Below, one piece after another: positions 22,592 to 33,957 of a stretch of DNA of 64,000 nucleotides. Every line of letters begins with the position of its first letter. Position 1 is the first letter of the stretch. Position numbers and translations under genes: made by a program. The notes under the pieces were generated by a model. That model ran no database searches, was not told the origin of the DNA, and saw only the letters and a program-made list of their open reading frames with translations. Where the stretch lies: the NCBI GenBank assembly GCA_038503035.1, contig JAVSML010024598.1:62001-126000 (forward strand), read 5' to 3'. This DNA is from Crocodylus rhombifer. Its lineage: Eukaryota; Chordata; Crocodylia; Crocodylidae.

Positions 22592-22865
22592 ACAATTCTG
22601 GGGAAATATATAAAAATAATTTGTTTTTAGAAAATAGAAGGCTAGTCCTCTCTTTCATTCACAGTTAACCTATTGTAAATGCACTTCCATTTACTGTGGG
22701 GTAAGTGTTTTCAAACAGGCAGTTAAGGAGGAGTTACTCATGTATTTCCCCATACTCCTTTACCTCACAGTAACTGTTCATGTATTCATAACTGTTATTT
22801 AATGTCTGAATTTCTTGGGCTTGTAACACTTGGTTTTGAGATGTATAGTATTTTACCCTTAAATT

Positions 22866-23095
22866 TATGTCTACACTGCAGATCGAAGTGTAGTGTAGGT
22901 ATTTACCTAAGCTAACTCTAAAGGAGTCAGCTCAGATGCTGGAAGCAATCCAGCCATGAGAACACAGTCCTCAGGTTTTCAGCAGGGTAAAATAGGTGAG
23001 CTCTGTGCTTACAGTAGTTATGTTACTTCTGGTATCTGAGCCAGTTAATTAAAAACTAGCTTAGCTAGATATATCTACACTACTGTCCAGTTGGC
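22866..23095. mobile_element. Probable short MITE with TCTACACT ends
   Basis: The left part ATGTCTACACTGCAGATCGA and the right part ATATATCTACACTACTGTCC do not form a clean inverted pair, but TGTCTACAC-type ends are shared with other elements here (52547, 58525). Weakly supported. Confidence 0.3.
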
Positions 23096-23106
23096 ACGTT
23101 AGGCAG

Positions 23107-24620
23107 TAGTGCTGTGCAAAGCTTCGGTCCCTGATTTGATTAAATGGCAATTCAGCCAGATTCAGTGGCCAAATCTCCAGATCCAAACCAAATCAGGAGA
23201 TCCTTTAAGCCATCTGAATTGAATCAGAACCTTCCGAACTGATTCAGAGAGATTCGGAAATATTCAGCAATTCGGACATAAATGCAGTCTTAAATGTTTT
23301 TTCTACATACCTCTAGGTAGCAGGCAGCTCATGAATGCTGAGATAGTAGGGCAGATGAAACGTCCCACAGGACCTCAGTAGCAGACCCAAAAGTGGACCA
23401 GAAGCACCTCCAGTCCACTTTCGGAGCTGCTTGGGAGCACGCTGGGGAGCCCCCCTGCACCCTCCTGGCTCAGCTACTAGTGCCTTCTGGGTCTAGGGTG
23501 GCACCTAGGGTCCCCCCACAGCCAATCACTGAGCTGAGGGGGGCACTAGAGTGCCCCCAGCATGCTCCCCAGCAGACTCAGAAGTAGACCAGAAGTACTT
23601 CCAGTCCACTTCCAGGTTTGCTGCCGAGCACATGGGGTTGTCCCCTGCACTCCTGTGGGATGTTCCATCCACCCCAGCATCGCAGCATTCATAAGCCACA
23701 CATGGTACCTCGAGATATATAGAAGAAAATATTTAAAGCTGTTCTGACAGCTGAAAAGTATGCCTGTGTGATAAAAGTGCTTGCCGATGGCTCTATGAAG
23801 ATTAGACCAATTGTTTTTCTGTATTTGTTTTGATATTAAGCTATATGTTGTTGCTAAAAGCCTAATTAAAGTTTAAGATGTAGTGAGGCCTTGTATACAG
23901 TAAGGCCTAGTAAATTTAGCAAAGCCTAGAAGTAGTAAAGCCCTGTGGTGCAGTTAAAATTACCTTATCAAAGGAATACAAGGCTTGCATTGCTATTGGT
24001 CAGTCTAAAGACAGTTGAAGTAAAAAGAATCTGAGTGGTCGTACGTTATCAGAACCATTCAGAAGCTATAAATTAGCTAGAATATCTGGAAACCATTCAG
24101 AAGAAATATGCGGCTCTGTGAAAAGGATTAGTTTGCTGTTGCCTGGATCAGTAGGCCCGTAGACCTTGAGGAGCCCACGAACTGCATTCCAGAGTCCTTC
24201 CTGGTACCTCTCAGACAGCGCTTATCGGGGATGCCTGACTTTACTAAACTTTGTAGAAAGAGGAACTTTCTATGTATCAGGCATCAGAGGGGACTGCCAA
24301 TAAGTTGCTGACACAAATTGCTTTTGTCTGTCATTTTTTGTCTTGTTACTACGCATAGTTGTGTTTTTGTTAAGTCAATAAACCTTTCTTACCTTTCTAC
24401 CCCCTGACCATACTCTCAATCCTGAACCCTCCGCAGGTGGCTGAGTCAGCTGTGTCAATGGCTGAATCACCAGTTCTTCAAATCAGCATCGAATCTTCAG
24501 ATCCAGATTCAGCTGAATCGAATTAGGGACAGTGATCCGAATCAACTAATCGAATCACTGCCCCCCGATTCAGACTGAATCCAAATCCGAAATGAATATG
24601 ACCTGTTTCGTACACCCCTA
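23107..24620. mobile_element. Foldback non-autonomous hAT, copy 3 (split by insertion)
   Basis: Starts TAGTGCTGTGCAAAGC and ends GTACACCCCTA, with a perfect 8-bp target duplication TTAGGCAG (23099-23106 and 24621-24628). Without the nested insertion at 23743-24448 it would be about 0.8 kb, like its siblings. It carries two internal near-palindromes around AGAAGTACTTCCAGTCCAC-type sequence (about 23388-23425 and 23580-23622) and GATTC/GAATC-rich ends. The perfect duplication makes this the best-delimited copy. Confidence 0.93.
23743..24448 (+). mobile_element. Solo-LTR-like insertion inside hAT copy 3
   Basis: About 706 bp interrupts copy 3 exactly between GCTGT (23738-23742) and a second GCTGT (24449-24453), a 5-bp duplication (6 bp if the preceding A is counted). 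Inside are a TATA-like GCTATAAATTAG (about 24067) and a polyadenylation signal AATAAA (24379-24384), followed by a short downstream tail. This layout is that of an LTR left by recombination of an endogenous retrovirus or LTR retrotransposon. The expected TG...CA tips are not exact (it begins TCTGACAG and ends GAGTCA), so the class is uncertain. Confidence 0.7.
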
Positions 24621-24628
24621 TTAGGCAG

Positions 24629-26200
24629 TCCTATAGCTTCTGTCTCATTTATATATTGACTTCAGTGAACTGCTGACCTTTTGCCACATTTCATGGGCAG
24701 CCTAAGCTCATATTAGCTTTGGGGCATAACTGAATTCAGACCTACTCCTGTTACTTAATGAGTCACTCCTCTAATAGTTGATTACATAGATCCTCTAAAA
24801 CCAATCTTTTTTTCATTACTACAAGGATTTCTATTGCTGGAAATCCCCATTTCTGTTTCATAAATTGTGAGCTAACATTTGATGCAATCAGAAAACAAGA
24901 ACTTTCAGATTCTTACAGTGGTTATTGCTCCCCTGCCTCCCTATTAAACATACAGTAATTTTCACGCACTTCCTTAATTAAAGAGATTTTAAGTAGCTCT
25001 GTCTCCCAAATGTGGGAGGAACCGGGTGATGAGGAGGAAGTCACGTAGTAATAATCTCTTTTTCTAACAAGCTGCATACCCATAGATTACTGTAAAGGAC
25101 TTCCAGTAAAACAGAAACACAGTGATAGCCATATCAATTTCCAGACATAGCCTCTCTCCACATGGTTTTTTCTTTCTTTTTTAACTTTGCCTCAAACTCA
25201 GTGGAGCACTGGGATGATATAGGGTTAACATTTTAGTGAAAATGTTTTTAAACCAGTTCACATTTGAACAAACGCATTTAAAATATGATGAATAAGCCAT
25301 TGGAAACAGTTTTAAATCATGCTGACACACTTTTATCTGCAGTGCAGAGAGGGCCAAAATGTTTAACGGTTGTTGTCATTAAGTAAACAGAACATTCTGG
25401 ATTTTCATTTTATGTAAGTCATAGCATCCTCTTTTGTTTTATGCATTTCATCAGCTTGCCGTGACTCATATACCTAACTGCATGGAAGAATTAACATTCC
25501 GTGTTTCATAAAGGTTATGGTAATTACAAAAAGATGTATTTCCTCATAGCCTGGTTGAGGGATGAGTATTGATGGTGGTGATCTGAGATTTTTGGTTTGT
25601 AATCACGTTGGCTTCTAATGGAGAAGCTTTGTGAATTATCCAGCCTTTGGCAAGCTCCCTATGAAAGATGCTTATTGCATCTAAAGATAAATTATCATTT
25701 ATTTGTTCATTACACTGCCAGGTGGGAACCATCTGTTTGTAGGGATGGGTTTCTAACAACTTGGGATCGAAGTATTTGTTTCCCTGTCAGTCATTCATGA
25801 GTACTTTTGGACTTTTTGTACTCTGTAGAGGAAAAAGAAGGAGAAAAACTCATTTTTGCTTTGAAAAAAATGTGAATTCTTAGATGATATGTTTCCATGC
25901 TGATTCACTTATGAAGCTGGCAATTTATGCCAATAAGATATTTAGTTCTCAAAATGGTAAACAGTGATTTCCCCTATCTATGTCTCGAGCAAATTTACAA
26001 GATGTGATACTTTTGATACAACCCAAACAAAGCCAAATTCCTCCCTCTGTAAAACTTGCTTAATAACATTGATGTCCAAGGGTTTTGCCAGGGAAATAGA
26101 AAGTTTGGCTCAAAAGTTTTGAGGCATAGAGTTTCCATCCTAAGGATCCTTGTCCCAGGTCAAATATTTATTATAATGAAAATTAAATCTGCCATTACAC
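24629..26200. other. Unannotated AT-rich DNA
   Basis: No exon, RNA gene or repeat end recognised. Confidence 0.5.
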
Positions 26201-26214
26201 AGTTTCTCCCACAT

Positions 26215-26282
26215 ACCCCCAGAGATGACTTGCCTACCCTGAGAGGTACGCATACTGCAGTTTGGGAACCGCTGCTCTAGGT
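26215..26282. mobile_element. End of a hAT-type repeat
   Basis: The minus strand reads GAGCAGCGGTTCCCAAACTG, then a block with GTACGCATACC-like sequence on the plus strand. This matches the end of hAT MITEs that begin CAGTGGTTCCCAAACT. The other end was not found. Confidence 0.45.
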
Positions 26283-27132
26283 AACTGCAGTCTCATGACT
26301 CTTAGCAACATACAGTCAAAACAGAATTTTCCCTGATAAAAATTCTTTCCAGATTCAAGCACATCTTCTTGAAACCTTCTTGCTTCTCAGTTCAGTGTTG
26401 CTGTTAGCCTAGCCAGTCTGTAACTGTAGGAAGCTGTAACCGTAATCTGTATAGCCTGTTTCATCTGATACCACCTCTGCACAACTAGAAAACATTACTG
26501 TCACAATTTCAGGGTTTATTCGTATCTCTGACCTCTTCATGACTTCCTCAATGGTATCCCATTAAGGCCTCAGGACTCTTGTTATTACCTTTCTCAGGAC
26601 AGGGAACCATGTTCCTCTCTGTCCTGATTCAGAGCATAGACTAAAGTCTCCTATAATCCCTGTGATCACTTCAGTAGGGCTGATGTTAGCTCAGTGCCTA
26701 CAAACTTGCTCTCTAGCAAGAGCTAAAGGGATATTCAGCACAGGGTTATTCAGTGACCAGCTAGATTACACAAGGTGAAGTATTGATTCATTTTAAACAA
26801 AGGCATGACACAAGAAATTTTTCATAAAGCAATGAGCATGTCTCAATTTGGAATGCAGCCAGATTTTGTGCAGAGACTTTTTAGGTCTAAAGTCAATCAG
26901 ACCCCCCTCCCATGCAGGGTGCGCCTTGCTTGGCAACAGTGTGAGATTTAATGTGAATAAACTAACCTTCTTAAATAAAGGCCCCCACTTCATTGAGTTT
27001 AGACATCTGTGTTACCAGGCTTCCTCAGCTAGATAAATCTAACATAATGTTATCCCTCCCCCGAGAAGATGAGGCTTACAAAGTATGGGTGTCTGTATGT
27101 GTCCAGTACTGGGAATTTTCCCTTTGGTGAGT

Positions 27133-27142
27133 NNNNNNNNNN
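27133..27142. other. Assembly gap (10 N)
   Basis: Ten undetermined bases. The true gap length is unknown, and any open frame drawn across it is unreliable. Confidence 1.
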
Positions 27143-27686
27143 CATAGATAATGCTCCTTCTCTGAAACCAGTAGAAGTAGAAATAGATATTACATGCCTG
27201 AGCTGAGACCTGTGTCAAACACACATTATTCTGTAGGCAATGAAGACTCCATAATTGAAAACAGGTTTCTTTGTGAGATATTATTTGGACAGATAGGAGA
27301 CCTGTTGAAACAATAAAATCCTGATGAAATGTCTCAACAAGCAAAAGCAGCTGAACTGTCTGGGAAAAGATCAAAACAGTGAAAGCCACTACTGCACAAT
27401 ACGTTACTGTAGGTCCCTCACTCAGTATTTAGGCTAAGGGAACCCAGAAAGCAGAAAAGGTGAAGTGCAGCTAAGAATGTAGGCATCATGGTCCAATGTA
27501 TATACCTTGGGAAGCAATTGAAAAAGCAGGAATAGAAATGTCTGGCCAGATGGCAATTGGGCAAGTGATGTGGACCACAGAATCATCTGATACTGCAATG
27601 CCTTAGCAACTCTAGGAAGAGAAAATGTAGCAATTCCTGCAGTGAGGGAAACAGTAGAAGTGGTCAATGAAGAGGAGGATATATAT

Positions 27687-28236
27687 TAGGGCTGTGCAAA
27701 GTTTCGGTCCCTGATTCAATTTTGCTGAGATTCAGCCTGATTTGATGGCTGAATCTCTGAATCCAAATCGAATTAGAGGACCCTTTAAATCTCTCTGAAT
27801 CAAACTGGAATGCTCTCAATCAGTTCAGAAAGATTTGGTAATTGAGACGTAGACACAGCTTTAAATGTTTTTTCTACAAATCTCTAAGTAACAGGTGGCT
27901 ACACTGGTGGTACACTTTTACCACCTCTAAGTAGCAGGTGGTACACTTGTGTGTTCACCACTGAGCATGTGGAAGGCCCCTCTGTGATCCTGTGGGATGC
28001 TCCATGTGCCCCAGCATTGCAGTGTTCACAAGCCACGCTTGGTACCTTGAGATATGTAGAAAAAACATTTAAAGCTGTGTCTGTGTCCAAATCACTGATT
28101 CTCTGAATCAGCATCAAATCTTCAGAATTGAATTGGTCAAATCGAATCAGGGACAGTGATCTAAATCAACAAATCAAATCACTGTCCCTGATTTGGGCAG
28201 AATCCGAATCGAATAGGCCTGCTTCCCACATCCCTA
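27687..28236. mobile_element. Foldback-derived hAT, copy 4
   Basis: 550 bp starting TAGGGCTGTGCAAAGTTTCG and ending CCCACATCCCTA, flanked on both sides by ATATATAT (27679-27686 and 28237-28244). The flanks fit an 8-bp duplication, although such simple sequence could match by chance. The terminal GATTC/GAATC-rich parts are retained, but the central AAGTACTT palindromes have been lost or replaced by a smaller local repeat (GTGGTACAC, about 27908-27955). Confidence 0.82.
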
Positions 28237-28329
28237 ATATATATAGTGTGACTTTAGAAGAACCAAAAAAACAGTGAGAAAAAAAGCTGCCAGCTATTCA
28301 AGCAATATTTTTTCAGTTCTTCTATCAGG

Positions 28330-29635
28330 TTGATGACCAGTTTGATTCCAGCTGGACTGTAGAGCAAGATGGAATATAATCCCAGCCAGACTGACAAACT
28401 GGAATGATGGACTGGAGAAATGTGTGCTGAAATACAACAAAATCACTCTGAGGCCAGTAGAAAAATGCAGGCTGTCAATTAGGGAAATGTGCAATGAGAG
28501 ATGCAATGAGACATGTCAGCTGTTATGAACTCAGAGTTCGTAATAGCTAACACATCTTGGTAGCAGGGCAGTGCAAGACTTTCCTTGGATTGCAGTACAA
28601 CACTGAAGTATCTGCAATAGAAGTGGGGAGGGTTATCAGTTATTATCAGCCCCACCCAACATTTCTGTAGGATATAAGGACATATTTCAAGTAGATGGAC
28701 ACCTGGAGGTCATGCTGAAGATAGAAACACCCATGAAATTCACCACAGGGTTTCATTAGCTCTAGTGGAGCTGCTGAAGAAGTAACTGTCATATATGTAA
28801 AAAAGAAGCATTATTATATCCACTGCAACGACTACAGAATGGATCACCTAACTAGTAGTGGTGAGAGTATCTTCAGGCAAACTGAGGATCTGCATGGATT
28901 CTAAGCCACTTAATAGAGTACTAAAAAGGAATCATTACCCATTCCCAATGATTAAGGATGTGCTATCTGATTTACCTGTGGCAAATGTATTCACTGTTTG
29001 AGAAGTCAGGAATGGATGAGCCATCTATTCACCTGACAACATGCAACATGGTTTCTTGGCAGGTTCCATTGGGTACAAGTGTTTGTCCCTGTGTAAAATA
29101 ATCCAGGAACTAGTGGGGTTCCCAGCCATTAAGACTGTCAGAAACTTATCACAAGAGAAGGAGATGTCAAGGAAGATGCAATCCAGAACCAGAATACCAA
29201 GCTGAGACAACACTGAAATAGATGCCCAAAGTAGAATATTATGTTGAATGCAGACAGAGGAGTCTCCTACACCGGATCTGAGAGCCATCAAGGGACTGCC
29301 CATGCCAAAGGGATGGGATGTCTAGTATTTGATAAGGATAGTGAACTACTTTTCCAGATTCTGCTCAGGCTGTTCTGAAACCTATGGACCCTTGAGACAA
29401 TTAACACCCAGTGATACAGCACAGAAATTCTCTGAGTTCCTGGAAAAAAGACATGTGAAAGAGATGTGTGATTCAGGAGAATTGTTGCAAAGCTATAGCA
29501 TTTACTGGCAGAGCCCTAATGGACACAGAAAGTTGTTATGCTTAGGTAAAAGGAGCATCTCTAACTGCAAGGTCCATGTGATCCAGTAAAGTGCCAAACA
29601 GGAAGGTGTGAAGTAGGAGTAAAATGGTTCATTTA
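28330..29635 (+). pseudogene. Second Ty3/gypsy pol relic (PR-RT), standard order
   Basis: Plus-strand frames, heavily broken, show a protease-like stretch (NIIPARL near 28376; ITLRPVEKCRLSIRE near 28442-28486), a pre-RT segment (DIFQVDGHLEVMLKIETP near 28681-28733) and RT motif LRICMDSKPLNRVLKRNHYP (28884-28943), then PFPMIKDVLSDLP (28939-28978). Downstream, IVNYFSRFCSGCSETYGPLR (29335-29394) matches the RT-connection region of K02A2.6-like gypsy elements. The catalytic YIDD region is deleted between about 29010 and 29240, where the text is not alignable by eye. The domain order here is the usual PR-RT. No LTRs were located. Much older and more AT-rich than the 15.6-kb element. Confidence 0.75.
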
Positions 29636-30955
29636 CAGGGTTGGCTATGTTTCAGGAAATTGGCAGTGCAGGAGGTTATTCCCATGCTAGTCGCCAAATG
29701 AACGTCTTCCTTTTGGCCCTATGCACATGGGGGATGTGGGAAGAGTTAGATTCACTCCGTTTAGTTACTTATTGCCAACTATTTAACAGTAATTTGGCTT
29801 TGCTATCAGATTGATATCTGAATCTTCACCATTCTTTTGTATTGTATTAATGCCTGTAGGTTGCTACCTGAAAACCGAGGTGAGCTGGCCACAGATTTAA
29901 AAAACAGTCTTGATTCCAATGTCCTGTAATCCATGTAAAGTACCTTTATTTTCTCCCATGACTTGACTGGGCCTCAAGTTTGCACACACAGGCGTAAGTG
30001 GGTGCTATTCCCTCAGTCAAGCAGGGAGTAAAGAACAAGTAACAGCTTACAGGGCTAGCGTGTTGTAGATGTGGACCAGCAGCAAACCAGATCTTTCCTC
30101 ACCCCCAAGAGGCAATGGAGAGGCAGGCAGGGAACTGTGCATCTTTTTAAAGCAATTATTTTTCTCAAATTGCTCCTATTATGGCAAATGCACCCACTGC
30201 TCAGAGATGGGCCAATCTATCTCTAAATGAGTCATAAGAAACATTGCAACACAACCTGTTATCCATCTTGGACTGACGTCAGCTTATGTGATATACAACA
30301 CCATTTCAGCACAAAGTAGACTTTGCAGGGGGAAACTGATTCTGTTCCTGCTTTTGTGAGGCCAAGCATTTGAAAAGACCCATTGAGAAATCAACTTGTT
30401 TTTTTTCCTTCTACAAATACACTGCTCAGAAGGAAACATCTCCAGATTTATTTAAAAACTCACAATAAAGGTGTTTATAGCCATGATGAAATAAACAATG
30501 AAATATGTTGAAAAAGGTGATGATATAATGCAATTTCCAATGTACTTAGGAAGGACTTGGGCTCTATTGTTCAAGCAAATGTTTTCTTGAATACACATTC
30601 ACTCACTTCACTTCACACTTTAGTCAAAGAAATAAAGTCATAAATATCACGTCATAATAATGACTTTCAGATGAGATATTAAGATCTAGGTTGAGACCCT
30701 CACCTAGTATAAAGTGGAATCTGATCTGAACTGATTGGCAACTTGGAGCAGAAGCAGATGTATAAAACGTAGAAGTATAAAACATTTAGAGCATGCAGTG
30801 TAGAAAAGGATTTTCCTCCCTCTGCTTTGGTAGAGTTATGTGATGTGGCTAAGATCAGAGGAACAGAGCAATCATCAGAGAGCTGGTCAAACAGGACGGG
30901 TTGACTAAAGTCAGGGTGAGTTTGAAAACTGAGGGTAATAATTGCAAATTAGTCT
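29636..30955. other. Unannotated AT-rich DNA
   Basis: No coding exon or RNA gene seen. Integrase or LTR remains of the preceding gypsy relic could be present but cannot be recognised. Confidence 0.45.
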
Positions 30956-30959
30956 GAAG

Positions 30960-31262
30960 ACACGCAACCAACGTGTGCCCCTGGTGGCTGGGGGGTAAGG
31001 CAGTGGCAGGACCACAGCGGCAGGAGTGTGGCGGCAGTAAGTGGGAGCTCCAACAGATGCTGCTGGCAGTGTCAGTGGTGGGGGGGCAGGGTGGTGAGCA
31101 CCGACCAGGGGTTGGCGACCACCGGCAGATGCCACTGGCAGTGTCGACACCACCAGTGGTGTCAGTGGTAAGGTGGCAAGAAGCGACTGCCCACAGGCGC
31201 TGCTGACAATGTCAGTGGTGCCTTTTCATAGGGGGTGCACCACCATGCTCAGGACCTCCCTA
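30960..31262. repeat. GC-rich minisatellite-bearing repeat
   Basis: About three units of 68-72 bp, each with a CAGATGCTGCTGGCAGTGTC-like core (31054, 31126, 31194). They are followed by ATAGGGGGTGCAC (about 31229), a junction also found at 33322 and 43896. This links the three loci as members or relatives of one repeat family with a variable tandem core. Confidence 0.6.
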
Positions 31263-31949
31263 GGGGTTTAAGAAAGACATGCATTACTTGAAATACAAAG
31301 TAATAAAAAAAATCACAACCTGAGAGGTAGGATCTACCTGCTAAGATGCAGAGCTGAACTTGGGTAAGCTTCATTTCTTCCCATTCATTACATTTTAATT
31401 TATTTTAAAATGATTTCTTTTGTGGAAAAGATTTTTTCCCGTTTTCATTTTTTTTGAAAAATGATTAGACAACGGTGAGAAAAAAATCTTTTTTTTTAAA
31501 TCTTATTGCTCTTCAACTACATTTTATTTTCTGAATGAATGCCAAGAGGTATCTAATAGACTGCCTCTGAAAGGCTAAACTTGTAATAGTAGAAAAATTT
31601 ACATTTTCTAATGTTTGTATCAAGTAGCCAGTTTCCACTGGTAGCAAAAAGGAAAAGTAAATTATGATCAGTAGGCTCTGTGAGAAAGTGCGTGTACATC
31701 TGATGGAATATCTTGTTCATGGTAGTGTTTGCTTTGGTGACGTATGGGCACCGGTGACATCTTACTCCTCCTTCACTCCACAGAATTCTGACTCATATAT
31801 AACTTGACTATTTATATTTCCATTGATTAATTTTATTTTATCTGATTATTTATGTAAGGAGGCAGAGATATCTCAAATCTTAACAAACAAACCAGATTTT
31901 CAAGAGCCAAAGGGTTTCAATTTATATTAAACAAGAGGAACTTCTAAGG

Positions 31950-32143
31950 TAGGAGTGACCAATCTGTGGCACACATGCCACATGGTACGCAAGGGAGGGA
32001 GCAGGCAGCATAGCAGAAGATAGTTCAGGGAGCAAAAATCAAAGCAACAGATGGGCCAAGGGAAGTAGATTGGAGTAGGACTCAGGAAGGGTGTGGGGCT
32101 TAATTTGTGTGCCAAGTCTGCCAAAAAAGGTTGACCCTCACTG
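31950..32143. mobile_element. 194-bp hAT MITE
   Basis: Ends TAGGAGTGACCAATCTGTGG and, on the opposite strand, CAGTGAGGGTCAACCTTTTT are inverted relatives. Perfect 8-bp target duplication TTCTAAGG (31942-31949 and 32144-32151). Non-coding. Confidence 0.9.
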
Positions 32144-32151
32144 TTCTAAGG

Positions 32152-33300
32152 TACATAACTGGCAGTCAAAAGACATGTTATATGAGGCCGTACACACAAA
32201 CCAAATCCTTCCACAAAAACAAGGGTTATGTCATACAATTTTCACTGTGAGCTTTGTAATAAAATACATTAAAATAGGTCCACAGGAATTTTCATTTTCC
32301 TTTCATACCAGTCTGGTCCTTTTTTAATTGGTTCTCTCTATAAAGCAAAAAGGAAGGACGTGGCTGGAACAATTATGCTGTCTAGAGAACAGCCCAGCTC
32401 TTTAAGCAGATATTTGCATCATCTTTGTTACCAGCGGAGCTACCTTTGATTCATACCAATGGAGGATCTGGTCCATAAACCCATTAATTTGAACAAAAAG
32501 GATATGTAGATCATTTTAAATTCTCCAGATTGGATAAATTCAGCTTCAAAAATAAACTCCAGAGCAAGAGTTTGTCCAGACCTAGTGGGGGAAAGTATCC
32601 AACAGAAAAGTCCAACTCATGGATTCTTCTTTTGTCTCCCCAGAGCTATTTTGCACTACCATATTTCCCTTTATACAGCACAGCCCCCCCTTTTAAGAAA
32701 AAGAAAATTAGATTATGGAAGTTCAGTGCAAGTCTTAAGCAAGGAAATGGAGAAAGGATGGGGCCTGGTTATGTAGAAGCAGAGCTGCCCAGCCAAGTCA
32801 GTTGAGGGCCCACCTGGCTAGAGAAGAGAGACCAGGCAATTCCACTCCAGACAGATTAGGCCATCAGCTAACTGAGCAGGTCCTGCTGGCCAAGCCAAAT
32901 GCCTAGTCTGTCTTCTCAAACAAGGTGGGCAGCCAGTAGTGCCTGCCATGTCCTGCTGTTAGAGGGTTAACAGAGCAGCCCCAAGTGTTTGCTCTACCCC
33001 TGCCCCCTTTACTGCTGCTGCCTTTATTTTCCCTTTGAAAATACTAATCACTATTTTAAAGGAAAGATCTTGTTTTCTTCTTCCTGCTTTCCAAAAAACA
33101 GGTGCCTTTTTCATTTGGGGGTAGGTGATATGTGAGAAAATATGGTAGCTGCAATTTGTCTTACATGTGCATAAAGTCCAGTGTATCATTATATATGTTT
33201 GGCATTATATAACCTGATTAAAAGAAAAGCTTATGATATTGAGACTATTGACTTTCCTTTAGGGCTTAGCATCCCAAAGTCCATGAAATGAGCAAAACAT
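32152..33300. other. Unannotated DNA
   Basis: No exon with paired splice sites, RNA gene or mobile-element boundary is seen. Confidence 0.5.
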
Positions 33301-33307
33301 CTCTACC

Positions 33308-33485
33308 ATAGGTGACAGGTAGGGGGTACATGGGGGTGCACATTTCCCACCTGATGGGGCCAGTGCCCCTCCAATGTCTGACACTGATGCTGTCAGCAGG
33401 GCTGGTGCCCACCCTGACAGGGCCGCCATTGGTGACTTCTGTGGGTGCCCCCCCCAGATTCAGGAGGCACCAGTCACTCATGATA
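33308..33485 (-). repeat. Short member of the AGGGGGTGCAC repeat family
   Basis: Plus strand begins TAGGGGGTACATGGGGGTGC and ends GGCACCAGTCACTCATGATA. The element at 43885-44298 has the same ends (ATAGGGGGTGCACAGGGGTG and GGCACCAGTCACCCATGCTA). The orientation given follows the strand on which the GTGACTGGTGCC end comes first. Non-coding. Confidence 0.7.
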
Positions 33486-33957
33486 TCCACTATTCACATG
33501 GTCAGACACAAAAAATGTATTTCCGGAAACAAGGCCTTGCTAGCAAACTGAAGGGCATAGTTCATGTTTCCAAAATATATCTAAGATGTGCAGAGGATGA
33601 CAAAATGGCTATCCTGATTCTTGTAAATCTTATCCCTTCATGCTCACTGTTATGGGTGCTTGGGAGTTGATTGTGGAATAAGTACAGAGGGAAAAAGGAT
33701 AATATGAGGAAATAATTGTATTGAAGCTAAAAAAGGGGCAGATTTTAAGTCTAAATTTTTCTGTTAGATCAATCCTGTTCACTGTCTTTGGGTTAAATTT
33801 GCAGATCTGCTTCACGTATTTTTTCTTACTACAATTTTAAGCCCTGAGTGTATCAGTTGTCTTGGGTTTGTACATACCGTTGATATGCCATGTGCATGAG
33901 TGACACTTCCAAGGGAGATCTTTTGTTAGATGATTTTAGTCTCAGCCCTACAATTTA

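Noticed and set aside
27039..27389. 116-codon minus-strand frame
   Set aside because: It runs across the run of N at 27133-27142, so the frame is not real sequence.
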